In this document: piece after piece, positions 35,289 to 44,543 of the stretch | Layout of the letters: the number at the start of each line of letters is the position of its first letter | Numbering within the stretch: position 1 is the first letter of the stretch | Notes under the pieces: model-generated | What the model saw: only the letters and a program-made list of their open reading frames with translations | What the model was told of the DNA's origin: nothing | Databases searched by the model: none | Assembly (NCBI GenBank): GCA_027483465.1 | Contig: JAIXUQ010000031.1 | Span: forward strand, 1 to 64,000 | DNA: 64,000 bases | Direction: 5' to 3' | Source of the DNA: Sphingomonadales bacterium | GTDB taxonomy: Bacteria; Pseudomonadota; Alphaproteobacteria; Sphingomonadales; Sphingomonadaceae | Made by a program: the position numbers and the translations under genes

Positions 35289-35542
35289 GCCGCCAGCAGC
35301 GGGTCCAGCTTGCCGGCGCGATCGAGGGCGTGGAGATCGTCACAGCCGCCGACATGGGTGCCGTTGATGAAGATCTGCGGCACGGTCTGGCGGCCGCCGC
35401 TGCGGTCCAGCATTTCGGAGCGGCGCGGGCCACCGGTGGAAATGTCAATCTCTTCAAAGGCTACGCCCTTGTTGGTGAGCAGCGCCTTGGCGCGCGTGCA
35501 ATAGGGGCAGAGGAATTTCGTGTAGATTTCAACCCTGGCCAT
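35285..35542 (-). CDS. grxC: Glutaredoxin 3
   Basis: The 85-residue protein has the dithiol active site CPYC (12-15, in KFLCPYCTRAK), the cis-Pro motif TVPQIFING and GGCDDL, matching Grx3. It reduces disulfides using glutathione. The ATG at 35540-35542 is the family start. It is followed with overlap by the nitrilase-family gene. Confidence 0.95.
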   Translation of the reverse strand: MARVEIYTKFLCPYCTRAKALLTNKGVAFEEIDISTGGPRRSEMLDRSGGRQTVPQIFINGTHVGGCDDLHALDRAGKLDPLLAA

Positions 35543-35575
35543 CGCGTCCCGTCCCATGCAGCAATGCCGGTGGTG

Positions 35576-36325
35576 TCACCGGATTGCAAAATTTCCTTGT
35601 CCCTCGCGCAGTGCGTGGGTGTAGGTCAAGACTTCGACTTGTCGCGCCCCGGCCCTTTTCAGCCTTGCGGCACAGGCGGACACGGTGGCGCCGGTGGTCA
35701 TCACGTCGTCGATCAGGATCACGCAACGCCCGCGCACCAGTTCGGGCCGGGCCACCCGGAAGGCGCCAACCACATTCTTGCGCCGGGCCTGGCGGGTGAG
35801 GCCCTTGGTGCTCGCGGTCGGCTTGATGCGATCAAGCGCATCCACTGCTAGCGGGCGCCCTGATATCCGGGAAAATTGCCTTGCAATTTCAGCGGCCTGA
35901 TTGAAGCCCCGGCTCCACAGCCGCCAGCGGTGGGAGGGCACCGGCACGATCAGCGCGTCATCCGGCAGCGCGCCGGCCACCCGCAGCATGGCCATGGCCA
36001 TCATCCGCGCCAGCGGCAGGCGGCGGCCGTGTTTCAGCGCCAGCACAACTTGCCGCGCCGGCCCGCCATAGGCCAGTGGCGCCCGCGCCCGGGCAAAGGC
36101 CGGCGGCTCAGCCAGGCAGGCCCCACAACGCGCCGCGGCATCCGCCTCGTGCGGCAGCGGCACCCCGCAGCAGGCGCACTGCGGCGGGCCCAAAAAGGCC
36201 AATTCATTGAAACAATTGGCACAAAACCGGTCATCACCGTCCACGATCACCCCGCATCCGGGGCAGCGCGGCGGCAGCACCAGATCGATCAGGCCGGTGA
36301 ACGGGGCAAGCAGCGCAGCCGTCAT
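35576..36325 (-). CDS. ComF family phosphoribosyltransferase-like protein
   Basis: The 249-residue protein starts at the ATG at 36323-36325. Two zinc-ribbon CxxC pairs lie at the N terminus (CPGCG and CANC, then CACCG and CGAC), followed by a phosphoribosyltransferase fold with the PRPP motif VILIDDVMTTGAT. ComF supports DNA uptake in competent bacteria; its exact role in alphaproteobacteria is uncertain. The frame is open well upstream (to 36913), but that part overlaps the divergent methyltransferase and is spurious. Confidence 0.9.
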   Translation of the reverse strand: MTAALLAPFTGLIDLVLPPRCPGCGVIVDGDDRFCANCFNELAFLGPPQCACCGVPLPHEADAAARCGACLAEPPAFARARAPLAYGGPARQVVLALKHGRRLPLARMMAMAMLRVAGALPDDALIVPVPSHRWRLWSRGFNQAAEIARQFSRISGRPLAVDALDRIKPTASTKGLTRQARRKNVVGAFRVARPELVRGRCVILIDDVMTTGATVSACAARLKRAGARQVEVLTYTHALREGQGNFAIR

Positions 36326-36368
36326 CGCACCAGCTTGCGCCCGCCGGCCGCTGCCGTAAAGGGGAGGC

Positions 36369-37208
36369 ATGGCCGATGCCCAGCCCTTCGATGCCGCGCT
36401 GCGCCGCCGCCGCCATGCCCGCGCGGCGCCGGGCTTTGCCGAGGTGGATTTCCTGCACCGGCTGATGGCCGACGAGCTGCACGAACGCATCGCCATGGTC
36501 GCACGCAGCTTTGAATCCGTGCTCGATCTGGGGGGCCCGGTGTCCCTTTCGTGGCCCCCGGTGACGGCACAGCGGCACCTGGTGACGGCCAAATTGTCAC
36601 CGGTGGCCAAAGCGGACCTCGTGTGTGACGAGCAGTATCTGCCCTTCGCCGATGCCAGTTTCGATCTGGTGGTTTCGGCCGGCGCGCTCACCACAGTCAA
36701 TGATCTGCCCGGCGCCCTGGCCGGCATCCGCCGCGTGCTGCGGCCCGATGGCCTGTTCCTGGCCAGCTTCGTGGGCGGCATGAGCCTGGTGGAGTTGCGC
36801 GCCTGCCTGCTGGAGGCCGAAGCCGCGATCACCGGCGGCGCCGGCAGCCACACCGCCCCCATGGTGGAGGCCAGCGCGGCCGCCGGCCTCTTGGGCCGCG
36901 CCGGCTTTGCCATGCCGGTGGCCGATGTGGAGCGGGTGCAGCTGCGCTATGCCAGCCTGTTTGGCCTGCTGGATGATCTCACCGCCATGGGCGCGCGTTC
37001 GGTGCTGGCCCGCCGCCGGCCGCTGCGCCGCGATGTGTTGATGGAGGCTGCCCGCCGCTTTGCCGCGATGGCTGATGGCGGCAAGACGGCGGTGACCGTT
37101 GAGATCATCCACATGGCCGGCTGGGCGCCCGGGCCCGGCCAGCCGGTGCCCAAGGCACCGGGCAGCGCCACCACCAGCCTGGCCGCCGCGTTGCAACGCC
37201 GGGTCTGA
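36369..37208 (+). CDS. SAM-dependent methyltransferase (NDUFAF5/BioC-like)
   Basis: The 279-residue protein has a class I methyltransferase fold with VLDLGGP (motif I), LPFADASFDLVVSAGAL (motif IV-like) and IRRVLRPDGLFLASF. The N-terminal MADAQPFDAALRRRRHARA resembles the mitochondrial NDUFAF5-type family found beside comF in alphaproteobacteria. Its substrate is unknown. Confidence 0.85.
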   Translation: MADAQPFDAALRRRRHARAAPGFAEVDFLHRLMADELHERIAMVARSFESVLDLGGPVSLSWPPVTAQRHLVTAKLSPVAKADLVCDEQYLPFADASFDLVVSAGALTTVNDLPGALAGIRRVLRPDGLFLASFVGGMSLVELRACLLEAEAAITGGAGSHTAPMVEASAAAGLLGRAGFAMPVADVERVQLRYASLFGLLDDLTAMGARSVLARRRPLRRDVLMEAARRFAAMADGGKTAVTVEIIHMAGWAPGPGQPVPKAPGSATTSLAAALQRRV

Positions 37209-37260
37209 GGGCCGGGTGTAAGGCTTGCCGCCACCGGCCGCTTGGCCTTAGGCTGATGCC

Positions 37261-37725
37261 ATGCACGAGGCGGCAACCTATCTGGTCGTGATCGACGACA
37301 GCCCGGAAAGCCGGGTGGCCATGCGCTTTGCCGTGCTGCGCGCCGCGCATGTGGGGGCTGATGTGCGGCTGATCAGCGTGGTGCGCCCCACCGAATTCAT
37401 GCATTTCGGCGCGCTGCAGAGCGTGATGGCCGCCGAAGCGCGGGACGAGGCGGAAGCGCTGCTGGAAACCCTGGCGGGGGAGGCCGAGGCCGAGGCCGGG
37501 GTGCGCCCGGCCATCACCGTTCTGGAGGGCGAGCCGGCCGGCGCCATCCTGGCGCATGTGAAGGCCAATCCCGGCATCCGGGCGCTGGTGCTGGGCACCG
37601 CCAGCCGGGGCACGCCGGGGCCGCTGGTGAGCTTTTTTGCCGGGGAGCGCGCCGGCAGCCTGCCCTGCGTGCTGATGCTGGTGCCCGGCGGGCTGGAGCC
37701 GGAGCGGCTGGCCACCATCGCCTGA
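37261..37725 (+). CDS. Universal stress protein (UspA family)
   Basis: The 154-residue single USP domain begins TYLVVIDDSPESRVAMRFA and ends with the VLGTASRGTPGPLVSFF segment, close to the ATP-binding G-2x-G-9x-G(S/T) motif. Such proteins respond to stress, but the target is unknown. It stands alone between the methyltransferase and NfuA-like genes. Confidence 0.9.
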   Translation: MHEAATYLVVIDDSPESRVAMRFAVLRAAHVGADVRLISVVRPTEFMHFGALQSVMAAEARDEAEALLETLAGEAEAEAGVRPAITVLEGEPAGAILAHVKANPGIRALVLGTASRGTPGPLVSFFAGERAGSLPCVLMLVPGGLEPERLATIA

Positions 37726-37830
37726 AACGCCGGGCCGGCGCCGGCAAACACGACAGTTTCTGTCTGATTTGGCTTGAAGCCGGCGTGGGCCTGCGCCATA
37801 TCGGCGGCACAACCTTCAGGATGCTGCCCG

Positions 37831-38385
37831 ATGTTCATCGAAACCGAACAGACCCCCAATCCGCTCACCCTGATGTTCCGTCCCGGCCGCAAGGTGACCG
37901 GGGAGGACGGGGTGGACCTGCCCAATGCCGAGGTCGCCGAAGCCTCCCCGCTGGGCAAGGCGCTGTTTGCGCTGGGCGATGTTGACCGGGTGTTCTTCGG
38001 TTATGATTTCGTTTCGGTCACCCGCAACCCGGCGGGGGCGGACTGGCCGGCGTTGAAGCCGCAGATCCTGGGCGTGCTGGTGGATCATTTCACCTCGGGC
38101 GCGCCGCTGTTCACCGGCAATGTTGCCGAAGCGGCCACCGATGATGATCCCGCCGATGCCGATATCGTGCTGCAGATCCGCGAACTGATCGAAACCCGGG
38201 TGCGCCCGCAGGTGGCCGAGGACGGCGGTGACATCGTCTATCGCGGCTTCCGCCAGGGCACGGTGTTCCTGGAAATGCAGGGCGCCTGCTCCGGCTGCCC
38301 GTCGAGCACCATGACCTTGAAGATGGGCATTGAATCGCTGCTGAAATATTATGTGCCCGAAGTCACCGAAGTCAGGGCGGTCTGA
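37831..38385 (+). CDS. NfuA-like iron-sulfur scaffold or carrier
   Basis: The 184-residue protein has an Nfu_N domain (MFIETEQTPNPLTLMFRPG) and a C-terminal NifU domain with the cluster-binding CxxC in GACSGCPSSTMTLK, plus RPQVAEDGGDIVYRGF. It resembles mitochondrial NFU1 more than E. coli NfuA and would carry [4Fe-4S] clusters to targets such as lipoyl synthase and MiaB, the latter encoded 4 kb downstream. The ATG at 37831 is chosen by homology. Confidence 0.93.
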   Translation: MFIETEQTPNPLTLMFRPGRKVTGEDGVDLPNAEVAEASPLGKALFALGDVDRVFFGYDFVSVTRNPAGADWPALKPQILGVLVDHFTSGAPLFTGNVAEAATDDDPADADIVLQIRELIETRVRPQVAEDGGDIVYRGFRQGTVFLEMQGACSGCPSSTMTLKMGIESLLKYYVPEVTEVRAV

Positions 38386-38387
38386 TC

Positions 38388-38981
38388 ATGGCGGGCGATC
38401 CGCTGCCGGATGCCGCGCTGGCGCAATTGTTCACCGATGCGCGCACCCATTATGCCTGGGATGCGACGCCGGTTTCGGAAGCCGATCTGCGCCAGCTCTA
38501 TGCGCTGACGAAGCTGGGCCCCACGTCGGCCAACGGCTCGCCGGCGCGGTTCATCTTCTGCCATTCGGCCGCCGCCCGGGAAAAACTGGCCGGGCTGGTC
38601 AGCGCCGCCAACGCGCCCAAGGTGCGATCGGCGCCCGTCACGATGATCATCGGCTTTGATCCGAAATTCCACGAACGGCTGCCCGAGCTGTTCCCGCATG
38701 TCGATGCCCGGCCCTGGTTCAACTGGAGCGCCGATTTCGCCCGCGAGACGGCCTTTCGCAATTCATCGCTGCAAGGCGCCTATGCCCTGATGGCCGCCCG
38801 CGCGCTGGGGTGGGACACCGGGCCGATGTCGGGCTTTGACAAGGCGGCGGTGGATGCCGAATTCTGGGGTGACAGCGGGATCGAGACCAATTTCATCTGC
38901 GCGATCGGCAAGGGGACGGACGAAGGCCTGTTTCCCCGCCTGCCGCGGCTTTCGTTTGAGGATGCGGCCCGCATCCTGTAA
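38388..38981 (+). CDS. RutE-like nitroreductase (malonic semialdehyde reductase family)
   Basis: The 197-residue flavoprotein has LYALTKLGPTSANGSPARFIF near residue 42, typical of the RutE/YdfN branch of nitroreductases that reduce malonic semialdehyde or other carbonyls with NAD(P)H and FMN. No uracil-catabolism genes are near. It starts 2 bp after the NfuA-like stop. Confidence 0.88.
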   Translation: MAGDPLPDAALAQLFTDARTHYAWDATPVSEADLRQLYALTKLGPTSANGSPARFIFCHSAAAREKLAGLVSAANAPKVRSAPVTMIIGFDPKFHERLPELFPHVDARPWFNWSADFARETAFRNSSLQGAYALMAARALGWDTGPMSGFDKAAVDAEFWGDSGIETNFICAIGKGTDEGLFPRLPRLSFEDAARIL

Positions 38982-38993
38982 CGCGCCCGGCTA

Positions 38994-39581
38994 ATGATCA
39001 CGCTGGCGCTCTCCACCTCATCGCCCGCCCTGTCGATCGCGCTGGTCGATGGCGCGGCGGTGCTGGCGCGCCACCACCAGATCATCGGGCGCGGCCATGC
39101 CGAGGCGCTGGTGCCCCAGGTGCAGGCGCTGCTGGCGGGCCACGCTGGCCAGGGCTTCCGGCCGGATCGTGTTCTGGTTGATGTGGGCCCCGGCAGCTAC
39201 ACCGGCATCCGCATCGGCATTGCCGCGGCGCGCGCGCTGGGCCTGGCCTGGGCGGTGCCGGTGGCCGGGGTCAGCGCCCTGCAATTGGTGGCGGCGCCCG
39301 CCTTTGCCGCCGATCCCGGCCTGGCCGCGCTGTGGGCGCTGATCGATGCCGGGCGCGGCCAGGTGGCCGGTGCGCTGATCGGCCGTGATCTGGCGGCGGC
39401 CGGCCATGGCCTGCTGGCCGCACCGGCTGGTGATGGCCGGCCGCTGGCCGGGGCGGGCGCGGCGCTGTGGCCGGTGCCGGCGCTGCATGTGGATCATCCC
39501 GATGCCGGCTGGGCCGGGCTGGTGCCGGCGGCCGCGCTGTTGCCGCCACAGGCGCTTTACGCCGGGGATGCCGCACAATAA
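38994..39581 (+). CDS. tsaB: tRNA threonylcarbamoyladenosine biosynthesis protein TsaB
   Basis: The 195-residue ASKHA-fold protein starts MITLALSTSSPALSIAL and contains VDVGPGSYTGIRIGIAAARAL, the TsaB signature. It partners TsaD and TsaE in making t6A37 of ANN-reading tRNAs. The next frame, rimI, begins within 4-25 bp, a usual pairing. Confidence 0.94.
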   Translation: MITLALSTSSPALSIALVDGAAVLARHHQIIGRGHAEALVPQVQALLAGHAGQGFRPDRVLVDVGPGSYTGIRIGIAAARALGLAWAVPVAGVSALQLVAAPAFAADPGLAALWALIDAGRGQVAGALIGRDLAAAGHGLLAAPAGDGRPLAGAGAALWPVPALHVDHPDAGWAGLVPAAALLPPQALYAGDAAQ

Positions 39582-39605
39582 TCATTGGGCGTGGATCCCG
39601 ATTTC

Positions 39606-40112
39606 ATGCCCCCGTTTCCCTTTCAGCCCGCGGCGGCGCCGGCCGTGGGCCTGTCCATCATTGCCGCTGATCTGCGCCATCTCGATGCGATGATGGCGGT
39701 GATGCATGCCGCCTTTGATCCGCTGTTTGGCGAAGCCTGGTCGGCGGCGCAGCTGGCGGGCACGCTCACCATGCCGGGCTGCTGGGCGCGGCTGTCGCTG
39801 GCCGGCGCGGTGGCGACCGGTTTCAGCCTTTGCCGGGCGATGGGGCCGGAAGTGGAATTGCTGCTGATCGCGGTGGACCCGGCGCAGCGCCGGCAAGGCA
39901 TAGCCCGCCGCCTGCTGGCCCGCGCGCAAGAAGACGGCCGTGCGCGCGGCGCTGCCGAGCTGTTTCTTGAAGTGCGGGAAGACAACGCGGCCGCTCTCAG
40001 CCTCTATGCCGGGGCCGGCTTTGCCGAGGTTGGTCGGCGGCGGGACTATTATACCGGGAAGGACGGCAGCCGCCGCGCGGCAATTAGCATGCGGATTGCT
40101 CTGCCAGAGTAA
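39606..40112 (+). CDS. rimI: Ribosomal protein alanine acetyltransferase RimI-like GNAT
   Basis: The 168-residue protein is a GNAT with acetyl-CoA loop RRQGIARRLLARA, preceded by ELLLIAVDPAQ, and ELFLEVREDNAAALSLYAGAGF, the RimI-like C-terminal motif. RimI acetylates ribosomal protein S18. The start is uncertain: ATG 39606 is used, but a TTG at 39585 or GTG at 39591 is also in frame. It follows tsaB directly. Confidence 0.88.
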   Translation: MPPFPFQPAAAPAVGLSIIAADLRHLDAMMAVMHAAFDPLFGEAWSAAQLAGTLTMPGCWARLSLAGAVATGFSLCRAMGPEVELLLIAVDPAQRRQGIARRLLARAQEDGRARGAAELFLEVREDNAAALSLYAGAGFAEVGRRRDYYTGKDGSRRAAISMRIALPE

Positions 40113-40129
40113 AGCGCTGCTTGTTATCC

Positions 40130-40138
40130 ATGGTTAAC
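40130..40138 (-). promoter_or_regulatory. CtrA-like half-site upstream of mucR
   Basis: ATGGTTAAC is the reverse complement of GTTAACCAT, which matches the CtrA half-site TTAACCAT. It overlaps the palindrome GGTTAACC and lies about 100 bp before the mucR start, in an A/T-rich stretch. A second TTAA lies at about 40211. CtrA use is inferred from the motif alone. Confidence 0.35.
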
Positions 40139-40236
40139 CGGTGCTTTTTCTTGTTGCATTATGATGTGACAAAGCCCACACAAATGGTGCAGGCAAGGGA
40201 CCTGTATGTGTTAAACAAGGGTCGAGGAAAAAGGAC

Positions 40237-40683
40237 ATGACAGAAAGTTCACAAAATCATGCCGAGTTGCTGGCACTGACGGCTGACATTGTCGCCGCGC
40301 ATTTTGCCAACAACACGGTGGCATCGGCGGATGTCGCCGGGGTTATTGAAACTGTTTATGCGACCTTGTCGCGCCTTGGCGCCCCGGCTGAACCGCCGGC
40401 GCCCAAGCAGGAACCGGCTGTGTCGATCCGCTCGTCGATCAAGCCTGACTATATTGTCTGCCTGGAAGACGGCAAGAAACTGAAAATGCTGAAGCGCCAT
40501 CTGATGACGCATTACGGCATGACGCCTGACGATTACCGCGCCAAGTGGGGCCTGCCCGCCGATTATCCGATGGTGGCGCCCAATTATGCCGAACAGCGCC
40601 GCACCCTGGCCAAATCCATTGGCCTGGGCACCAAGAAGACCTCCAAGCCGCGCGGCCGGCCGCGCAAGGTGGCCGCCGCCTGA
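40237..40683 (+). CDS. MucR/Ros family transcriptional regulator
   Basis: The 148-residue protein has the MucR core DYIVCLEDGKKLKMLKRHLMTHYGMTPDDYRAKWGLP, with the MucR-type zinc-site variant C-x2-D then H-x3-H, followed by ADYPMVAPNYAEQRR. MucR proteins bind A/T-rich DNA and regulate surface, motility and cell-cycle genes, often including their own promoter. GAGGAAAAAGG precedes the ATG. The upstream 124 bp is A/T-rich, fitting autoregulation. A strong terminator follows. Confidence 0.95.
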   Translation: MTESSQNHAELLALTADIVAAHFANNTVASADVAGVIETVYATLSRLGAPAEPPAPKQEPAVSIRSSIKPDYIVCLEDGKKLKMLKRHLMTHYGMTPDDYRAKWGLPADYPMVAPNYAEQRRTLAKSIGLGTKKTSKPRGRPRKVAAA

Positions 40684-40715
40684 GCGGGCGGACTGCCAGC
40701 AATACTGAACGGCCG

Positions 40716-40758
40716 CTGCCGCTCCCGACCTGGTCAATCGGGAGCGGCAGGGTTTTTC
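40716..40758 (+). terminator. Intrinsic terminator after mucR
   Basis: A perfect 12-bp stem, CTGCCGCTCCCG (40716-40727) with CGGGAGCGGCAG (40739-40750), has an 11-nt loop and is followed by TTTTT at 40753-40757. It lies 33 bp after the mucR stop, isolating mucR from fur. Confidence 0.9.
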
Positions 40759-40897
40759 CGGGGGCCGCCCGGCCGGTTTTCGCGCCCGGTGGCCAGATGT
40801 CCCGCCGGCTGCACTTGCCCGGCGCGCGGTCGCGGCTTATCTGTCCATCATCCGTGGGCAGGCGGGATGGCGTGGCTTTGGGGCGAGCGAGGCGGAT

Positions 40898-41320
40898 ATG
40901 GGCGTGCCGATCGATATCGAGGCGCTGTGCCTGAAAAAGGGCCTGCGCATCACCGAACAGCGGCGGGTGATCGCCCGCGTGTTGGGCGAGGTGACCGATC
41001 ATCCCGACGTGGAATCGCTGCACCGCCGCGTGGCGGAGGTGGACCCGCGCATTTCCATCGCCACCGTCTATCGCACGGTGAAATTGTTTGAAGAGGCCGG
41101 AATCCTGGAACGTCATGAATTCCAGGGCGGGCGTTCCCGTTATGAAACGGTGAGCGACGAGCATCACGACCATCTGATCGATATCGACACTGGCGACGTG
41201 ATCGAATTTCATGATGCCGAGATCGAGGAACTGCAGCGCCGCATTGCCGAACGGCTGGGCTATCGCCTGATCGATCACCGCATGGAGCTTTATGCCCAGG
41301 CCATCAAGAAGCCGGCCTGA
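40898..41320 (+). CDS. fur: Fur family iron/manganese-responsive repressor
   Basis: The 140-residue regulator has an N-terminal winged helix (LRITEQRRVIARVL, HRRVAEVDPRISIATVYRTVKLFEEAGIL) and a C-terminal metal and dimer domain with HHDHLIDIDTGDVIEFHDAEIEEL. The cysteine pairs of a structural zinc site are absent, as in many alphaproteobacterial Fur/Mur proteins. The target metal cannot be told from sequence. It starts a compact rightward gene run to corC. Confidence 0.93.
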   Translation: MGVPIDIEALCLKKGLRITEQRRVIARVLGEVTDHPDVESLHRRVAEVDPRISIATVYRTVKLFEEAGILERHEFQGGRSRYETVSDEHHDHLIDIDTGDVIEFHDAEIEELQRRIAERLGYRLIDHRMELYAQAIKKPA

Positions 41321-41335
41321 TCCGGTGGCTGGCTG

Positions 41336-42154
41336 ATGGCGCCCACGCCGTTTGCGCCCGCGCGCATCCGCCGGCCGCCGCCGCAGCGCCGGCTGGGCCC
41401 GCTGCGCACCGGCCTGGGCGCGGTGGCGACACTGGCGGCCACCGTGCCGCTGGAGGTGTTGCTGCGCACCCTGTCACTGAAGAACCGGCCCTATATCCCG
41501 TGGGTCTTCCACCGCGGCCTTGCCCGGTCGCTGGGGCTGGTGATCCACACCCATGGCCGGCCGCTGCGCCGCGGCCCCGTGCTCTATGTGGCCAACCACT
41601 TGAGCTGGGTGGATATTCCGGTGCTGGGCGCCCATATCCGCGCCAGTTTCGTGGCCAAATCGGAAGTGCGCGGCTGGGGCCCGGTGGGCTGGCTGGCCAG
41701 CTTTGCCCACACGGTGTATGTGGCGCGCGAACGCCGGCAGAACAGCGCCGCCCAAAAGGATGAACTGGCCCAGCGCCTGCGCGCCGGCGGCAGCATCATC
41801 CTGTTTCCCGAAGGCACCAACAGCGACGGGCAGAGCGTGTGGCCGTTCAAATCATCGCTGTTTGCCGTGGTGGCCGATGTGCCGGGCCTGCGCATCCAGC
41901 CCGTGACCCTGGCCTATACCCGCGTGAACGGCCTGCCGGTGACGCGCCGGCAATTGCCCGATCTGGCCTGGGTGGGCGACACCGAACTGGCCCCGCACGC
42001 GCTGGCCTTCATGAAACTGGGCACGGTGCGTGCCGACATCGTGTTTCACGATCCCATCGATCCGGCCGATTTTCCCGATCGCAAGGCGCTGGCCCGCCAT
42101 TGCCACGGCCTGATCAGCCAGCGGTATCGCCAGTTGATGCGCGGGGAAGGCTGA
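41336..42154 (+). CDS. Lysophospholipid/1-acylglycerol-3-phosphate acyltransferase (PlsC-like)
   Basis: The 272-residue protein has an N-terminal membrane segment and the acyltransferase motifs NHLSWVD (H-x4-D) near residue 82 and [10 protein letters not shown] near 160. It transfers acyl chains to lysophosphatidate or another lysolipid. Its stop overlaps the miaB ATG by one base, so expression is coupled. Confidence 0.9.
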   Translation: MAPTPFAPARIRRPPPQRRLGPLRTGLGAVATLAATVPLEVLLRTLSLKNRPYIPWVFHRGLARSLGLVIHTHGRPLRRGPVLYVANHLSWVDIPVLGAHIRASFVAKSEVRGWGPVGWLASFAHTVYVARERRQNSAAQKDELAQRLRAGGSIILFPEGTNSDGQSVWPFKSSLFAVVADVPGLRIQPVTLAYTRVNGLPVTRRQLPDLAWVGDTELAPHALAFMKLGTVRADIVFHDPIDPADFPDRKALARHCHGLISQRYRQLMRGEG

Positions 42155-43536
42155 TGACCTTGGCCGCCAAAGCCGCTATGGCGGGCGCTGTGAGCACCAA
42201 CGATTCCGCCGCCAACCGCCCCGCCAAGCGCTTTCATGTGAAAAGCTTTGGCTGCCAGATGAATGTCTATGACAGCGAACGCATGGGCGATCTGCTGAGC
42301 GCTGAAGGCATGACTGCGGTGGACAGTGCCGAGGCGGCCGATGTGGTGGTGCTCAACACCTGCCATATCCGCGAGAAGGCGGCGGAAAAACTCTATTCCG
42401 ATATCGGCCGCCTGCGCCGCCCGCGCGCCGATGGCAGCCGGCCGACCATCGTGGCCGCCGGCTGCGTGGCCCAGGCCGAAGGCGCCGAGATCGCCGCGCG
42501 CGCGCCCGATGTGGATGTGATCGTGGGCCCGCTGGCCTATCACCGCCTGCCGCAATTGCTGGAACAGGCGCGCCAGCAGCGAGCCATCGATATCGACATG
42601 CCACCGGTGCCGAAATTCGATGCGCTGCCCGCCCGCCGCATCCGCCAGGCCAGCGCCTTCCTGACCGTGCAGGAAGGCTGTGACAAATTCTGCACCTTCT
42701 GCGTGGTGCCCTATACGCGCGGGCCGGAAACCAGCCGCCCGGCCGCCGATCTGCTGCGGGAGGCGGAAGGCCTGGTGGCGCGCGGGGTGAAGGAAATCAC
42801 CCTGCTGGGCCAGAATGTGAACGCCTATCACGGCGGCCTCAATCTGGCCGGCCTGATCCGCGCGCTGGCCGCCATCGATGGGCTGGAGCGCATCCGCTAT
42901 ACCACCAGCCACCCGCGCGACATGGACGATGATCTGATCGCCGCCCATGCCGAGGTGGAAAAACTGATGCCCTATCTGCATCTGCCGGTGCAATCGGGAT
43001 CAAGCCGCATCCTGAAGGCGATGAACCGCGCCCACACGCGGGAAAGCTATCTGGCGACGCTGGCGAGGCTGCGCGCCGCCCGGCCCGACATCGCGCTGTC
43101 GGGCGATTTCATCGTCGGCTTCCCCGGCGAGACCGAGGCCGATTTCGAAGCGACGCTGCGCATCGTTGCCGAGGTGGGCTATGCCGCCGCCTTCAGCTTC
43201 AAGTACAGCATCCGCCCCGGCACCCCGGCCGCCACCATGGCCGATCAGGTGCCCGAGGATGTGAAGGAGGAGCGGCTGGCCCGGCTGCAGGCCGAAATCG
43301 CCCGCCAGAGCCTGGCCTTCAACCAGGCCAGCATCGGCCGCCGCTGCACCGTGCTGCTGGAACGGCCGGGCCGCAAGCCGGGCCAGTTGATCGGCAAGAC
43401 GCCGTGGCTGCAATCGGCCGTCGTCAGCCTGCCCGGCGCCGCCATCGGCGATCTGGTGGCCGTGGAAATCGTGGGCGCCATGCCCAACAGCGTCGACACC
43501 ATCCCCTTGTCTCCCAGCGAAAGCGCAGCCGCCTGA
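42154..43536 (+). CDS. miaB: tRNA-2-methylthio-N6-dimethylallyladenosine synthase MiaB
   Basis: The 460-residue radical-SAM methylthiotransferase has an N-terminal UPF0004 domain ([33 protein letters not shown] cysteines), the radical-SAM cluster CDKFCTFC in VQEGCDKFC, and a C-terminal TRAM domain. It adds a methylthio group to i6A37. The start ATG at 42154 overlaps the plsC-like stop. An NfuA-like protein encoded 4 kb upstream could supply clusters. Confidence 0.96.
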   Translation: MTLAAKAAMAGAVSTNDSAANRPAKRFHVKSFGCQMNVYDSERMGDLLSAEGMTAVDSAEAADVVVLNTCHIREKAAEKLYSDIGRLRRPRADGSRPTIVAAGCVAQAEGAEIAARAPDVDVIVGPLAYHRLPQLLEQARQQRAIDIDMPPVPKFDALPARRIRQASAFLTVQEGCDKFCTFCVVPYTRGPETSRPAADLLREAEGLVARGVKEITLLGQNVNAYHGGLNLAGLIRALAAIDGLERIRYTTSHPRDMDDDLIAAHAEVEKLMPYLHLPVQSGSSRILKAMNRAHTRESYLATLARLRAARPDIALSGDFIVGFPGETEADFEATLRIVAEVGYAAAFSFKYSIRPGTPAATMADQVPEDVKEERLARLQAEIARQSLAFNQASIGRRCTVLLERPGRKPGQLIGKTPWLQSAVVSLPGAAIGDLVAVEIVGAMPNSVDTIPLSPSESAAA

Positions 43537-44543
43537 TGTCAAGGAAACACCCGCGCGGGCCGGTTGATGCCACCGATCGCGTGAAGCTGGAGATATTGTT
43601 CGACAAGGTCCAGCTGCTGGGCCCGCTGTTTGGCCAGTATGACCAGAATCTGATCGAGCTGGAGCGGCAGCTTGGGGTCTATATCAGCGCGCGCGGCAAC
43701 CGCGTGGTGGTGGAGGGCGAGGCCGATGCTGCCGCCCGTGCCCGCGATGTGCTCACCAGCCTCTATGGCCGGCTGCTGAAGGGCGGCAGCGTGGAAACCG
43801 GCGATGTGATCGGCGCCGTGGCCATCGCCGCCGATCCCTCGCTGGATGGGCTGGTGCAGGCCGATGCCGGCCGGCCGCCCAGCGCCGCCATCCGCACCCG
43901 CCGCAAGACGATCGTGGCCCGCTCCCCCACCCAGGTCCGCTATATCGAGGCGCTGGCCACATCAGATGTGATCTTCGCCCTCGGCCCGGCCGGCACCGGC
44001 AAGACCTATCTCGCCGTCGCCCAGGCCGTCAGCCAGCTCATCGCCGGCAGTGTTGACCGGCTGATCCTCTCCCGCCCCGCCGTCGAGGCCGGCGAGCGGC
44101 TGGGCTTCCTGCCCGGCGACATGAAGGAAAAGGTCGATCCCTATCTGCGCCCGCTCTATGATGCGCTCTACGACATGCTGCCGGCCGAACAGGTGGAGCG
44201 GCGGCTGGCATCGGGCGAGATCGAGATCGCGCCGCTGGCCTTCATGCGCGGCCGCACCCTGGCCAATGCCTTCATCATCCTGGATGAGGCACAGAACACC
44301 ACGCCGTTGCAGATGAAGATGTTCCTCACCCGCTTTGGCGAAAAGAGCCGCATGGTGATCTGCGGCGATCCCAACCAGGTCGATCTGCCCAGCCCCGGCG
44401 CCTCGGGCCTCGCCGATGCCGTCAGGCGGCTGGAAGGCGTGGAGGGCATCGCCGTGCTGCGCTTCTCGGCCAAGGAGGTGGTGCGCCACCCGATCGTGGG
44501 CCGCATTGTCGAGGCCTATGAAGGCCCGGCGCAAGACGCCTGA
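43536..44543 (+). CDS. PhoH-like ATPase
   Basis: The 335-residue protein has an N-terminal KH-like region and a PhoH domain with P-loop [13 protein letters not shown] and Walker [24 protein letters not shown]. PhoH proteins are putative RNA-associated ATPases. It overlaps miaB and ybeY by one base, the standard miaB-phoH-ybeY-corC order. Confidence 0.95.
   Translation: MSRKHPRGPVDATDRVKLEILFDKVQLLGPLFGQYDQNLIELERQLGVYISARGNRVVVEGEADAAARARDVLTSLYGRLLKGGSVETGDVIGAVAIAADPSLDGLVQADAGRPPSAAIRTRRKTIVARSPTQVRYIEALATSDVIFALGPAGTGKTYLAVAQAVSQLIAGSVDRLILSRPAVEAGERLGFLPGDMKEKVDPYLRPLYDALYDMLPAEQVERRLASGEIEIAPLAFMRGRTLANAFIILDEAQNTTPLQMKMFLTRFGEKSRMVICGDPNQVDLPSPGASGLADAVRRLEGVEGIAVLRFSAKEVVRHPIVGRIVEAYEGPAQDA

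Noticed and set aside
40898-41320. Calling the Fur-family protein Mur or Zur
   Set aside because: The metal specificity cannot be resolved from the ligands visible here; kept as Fur family.
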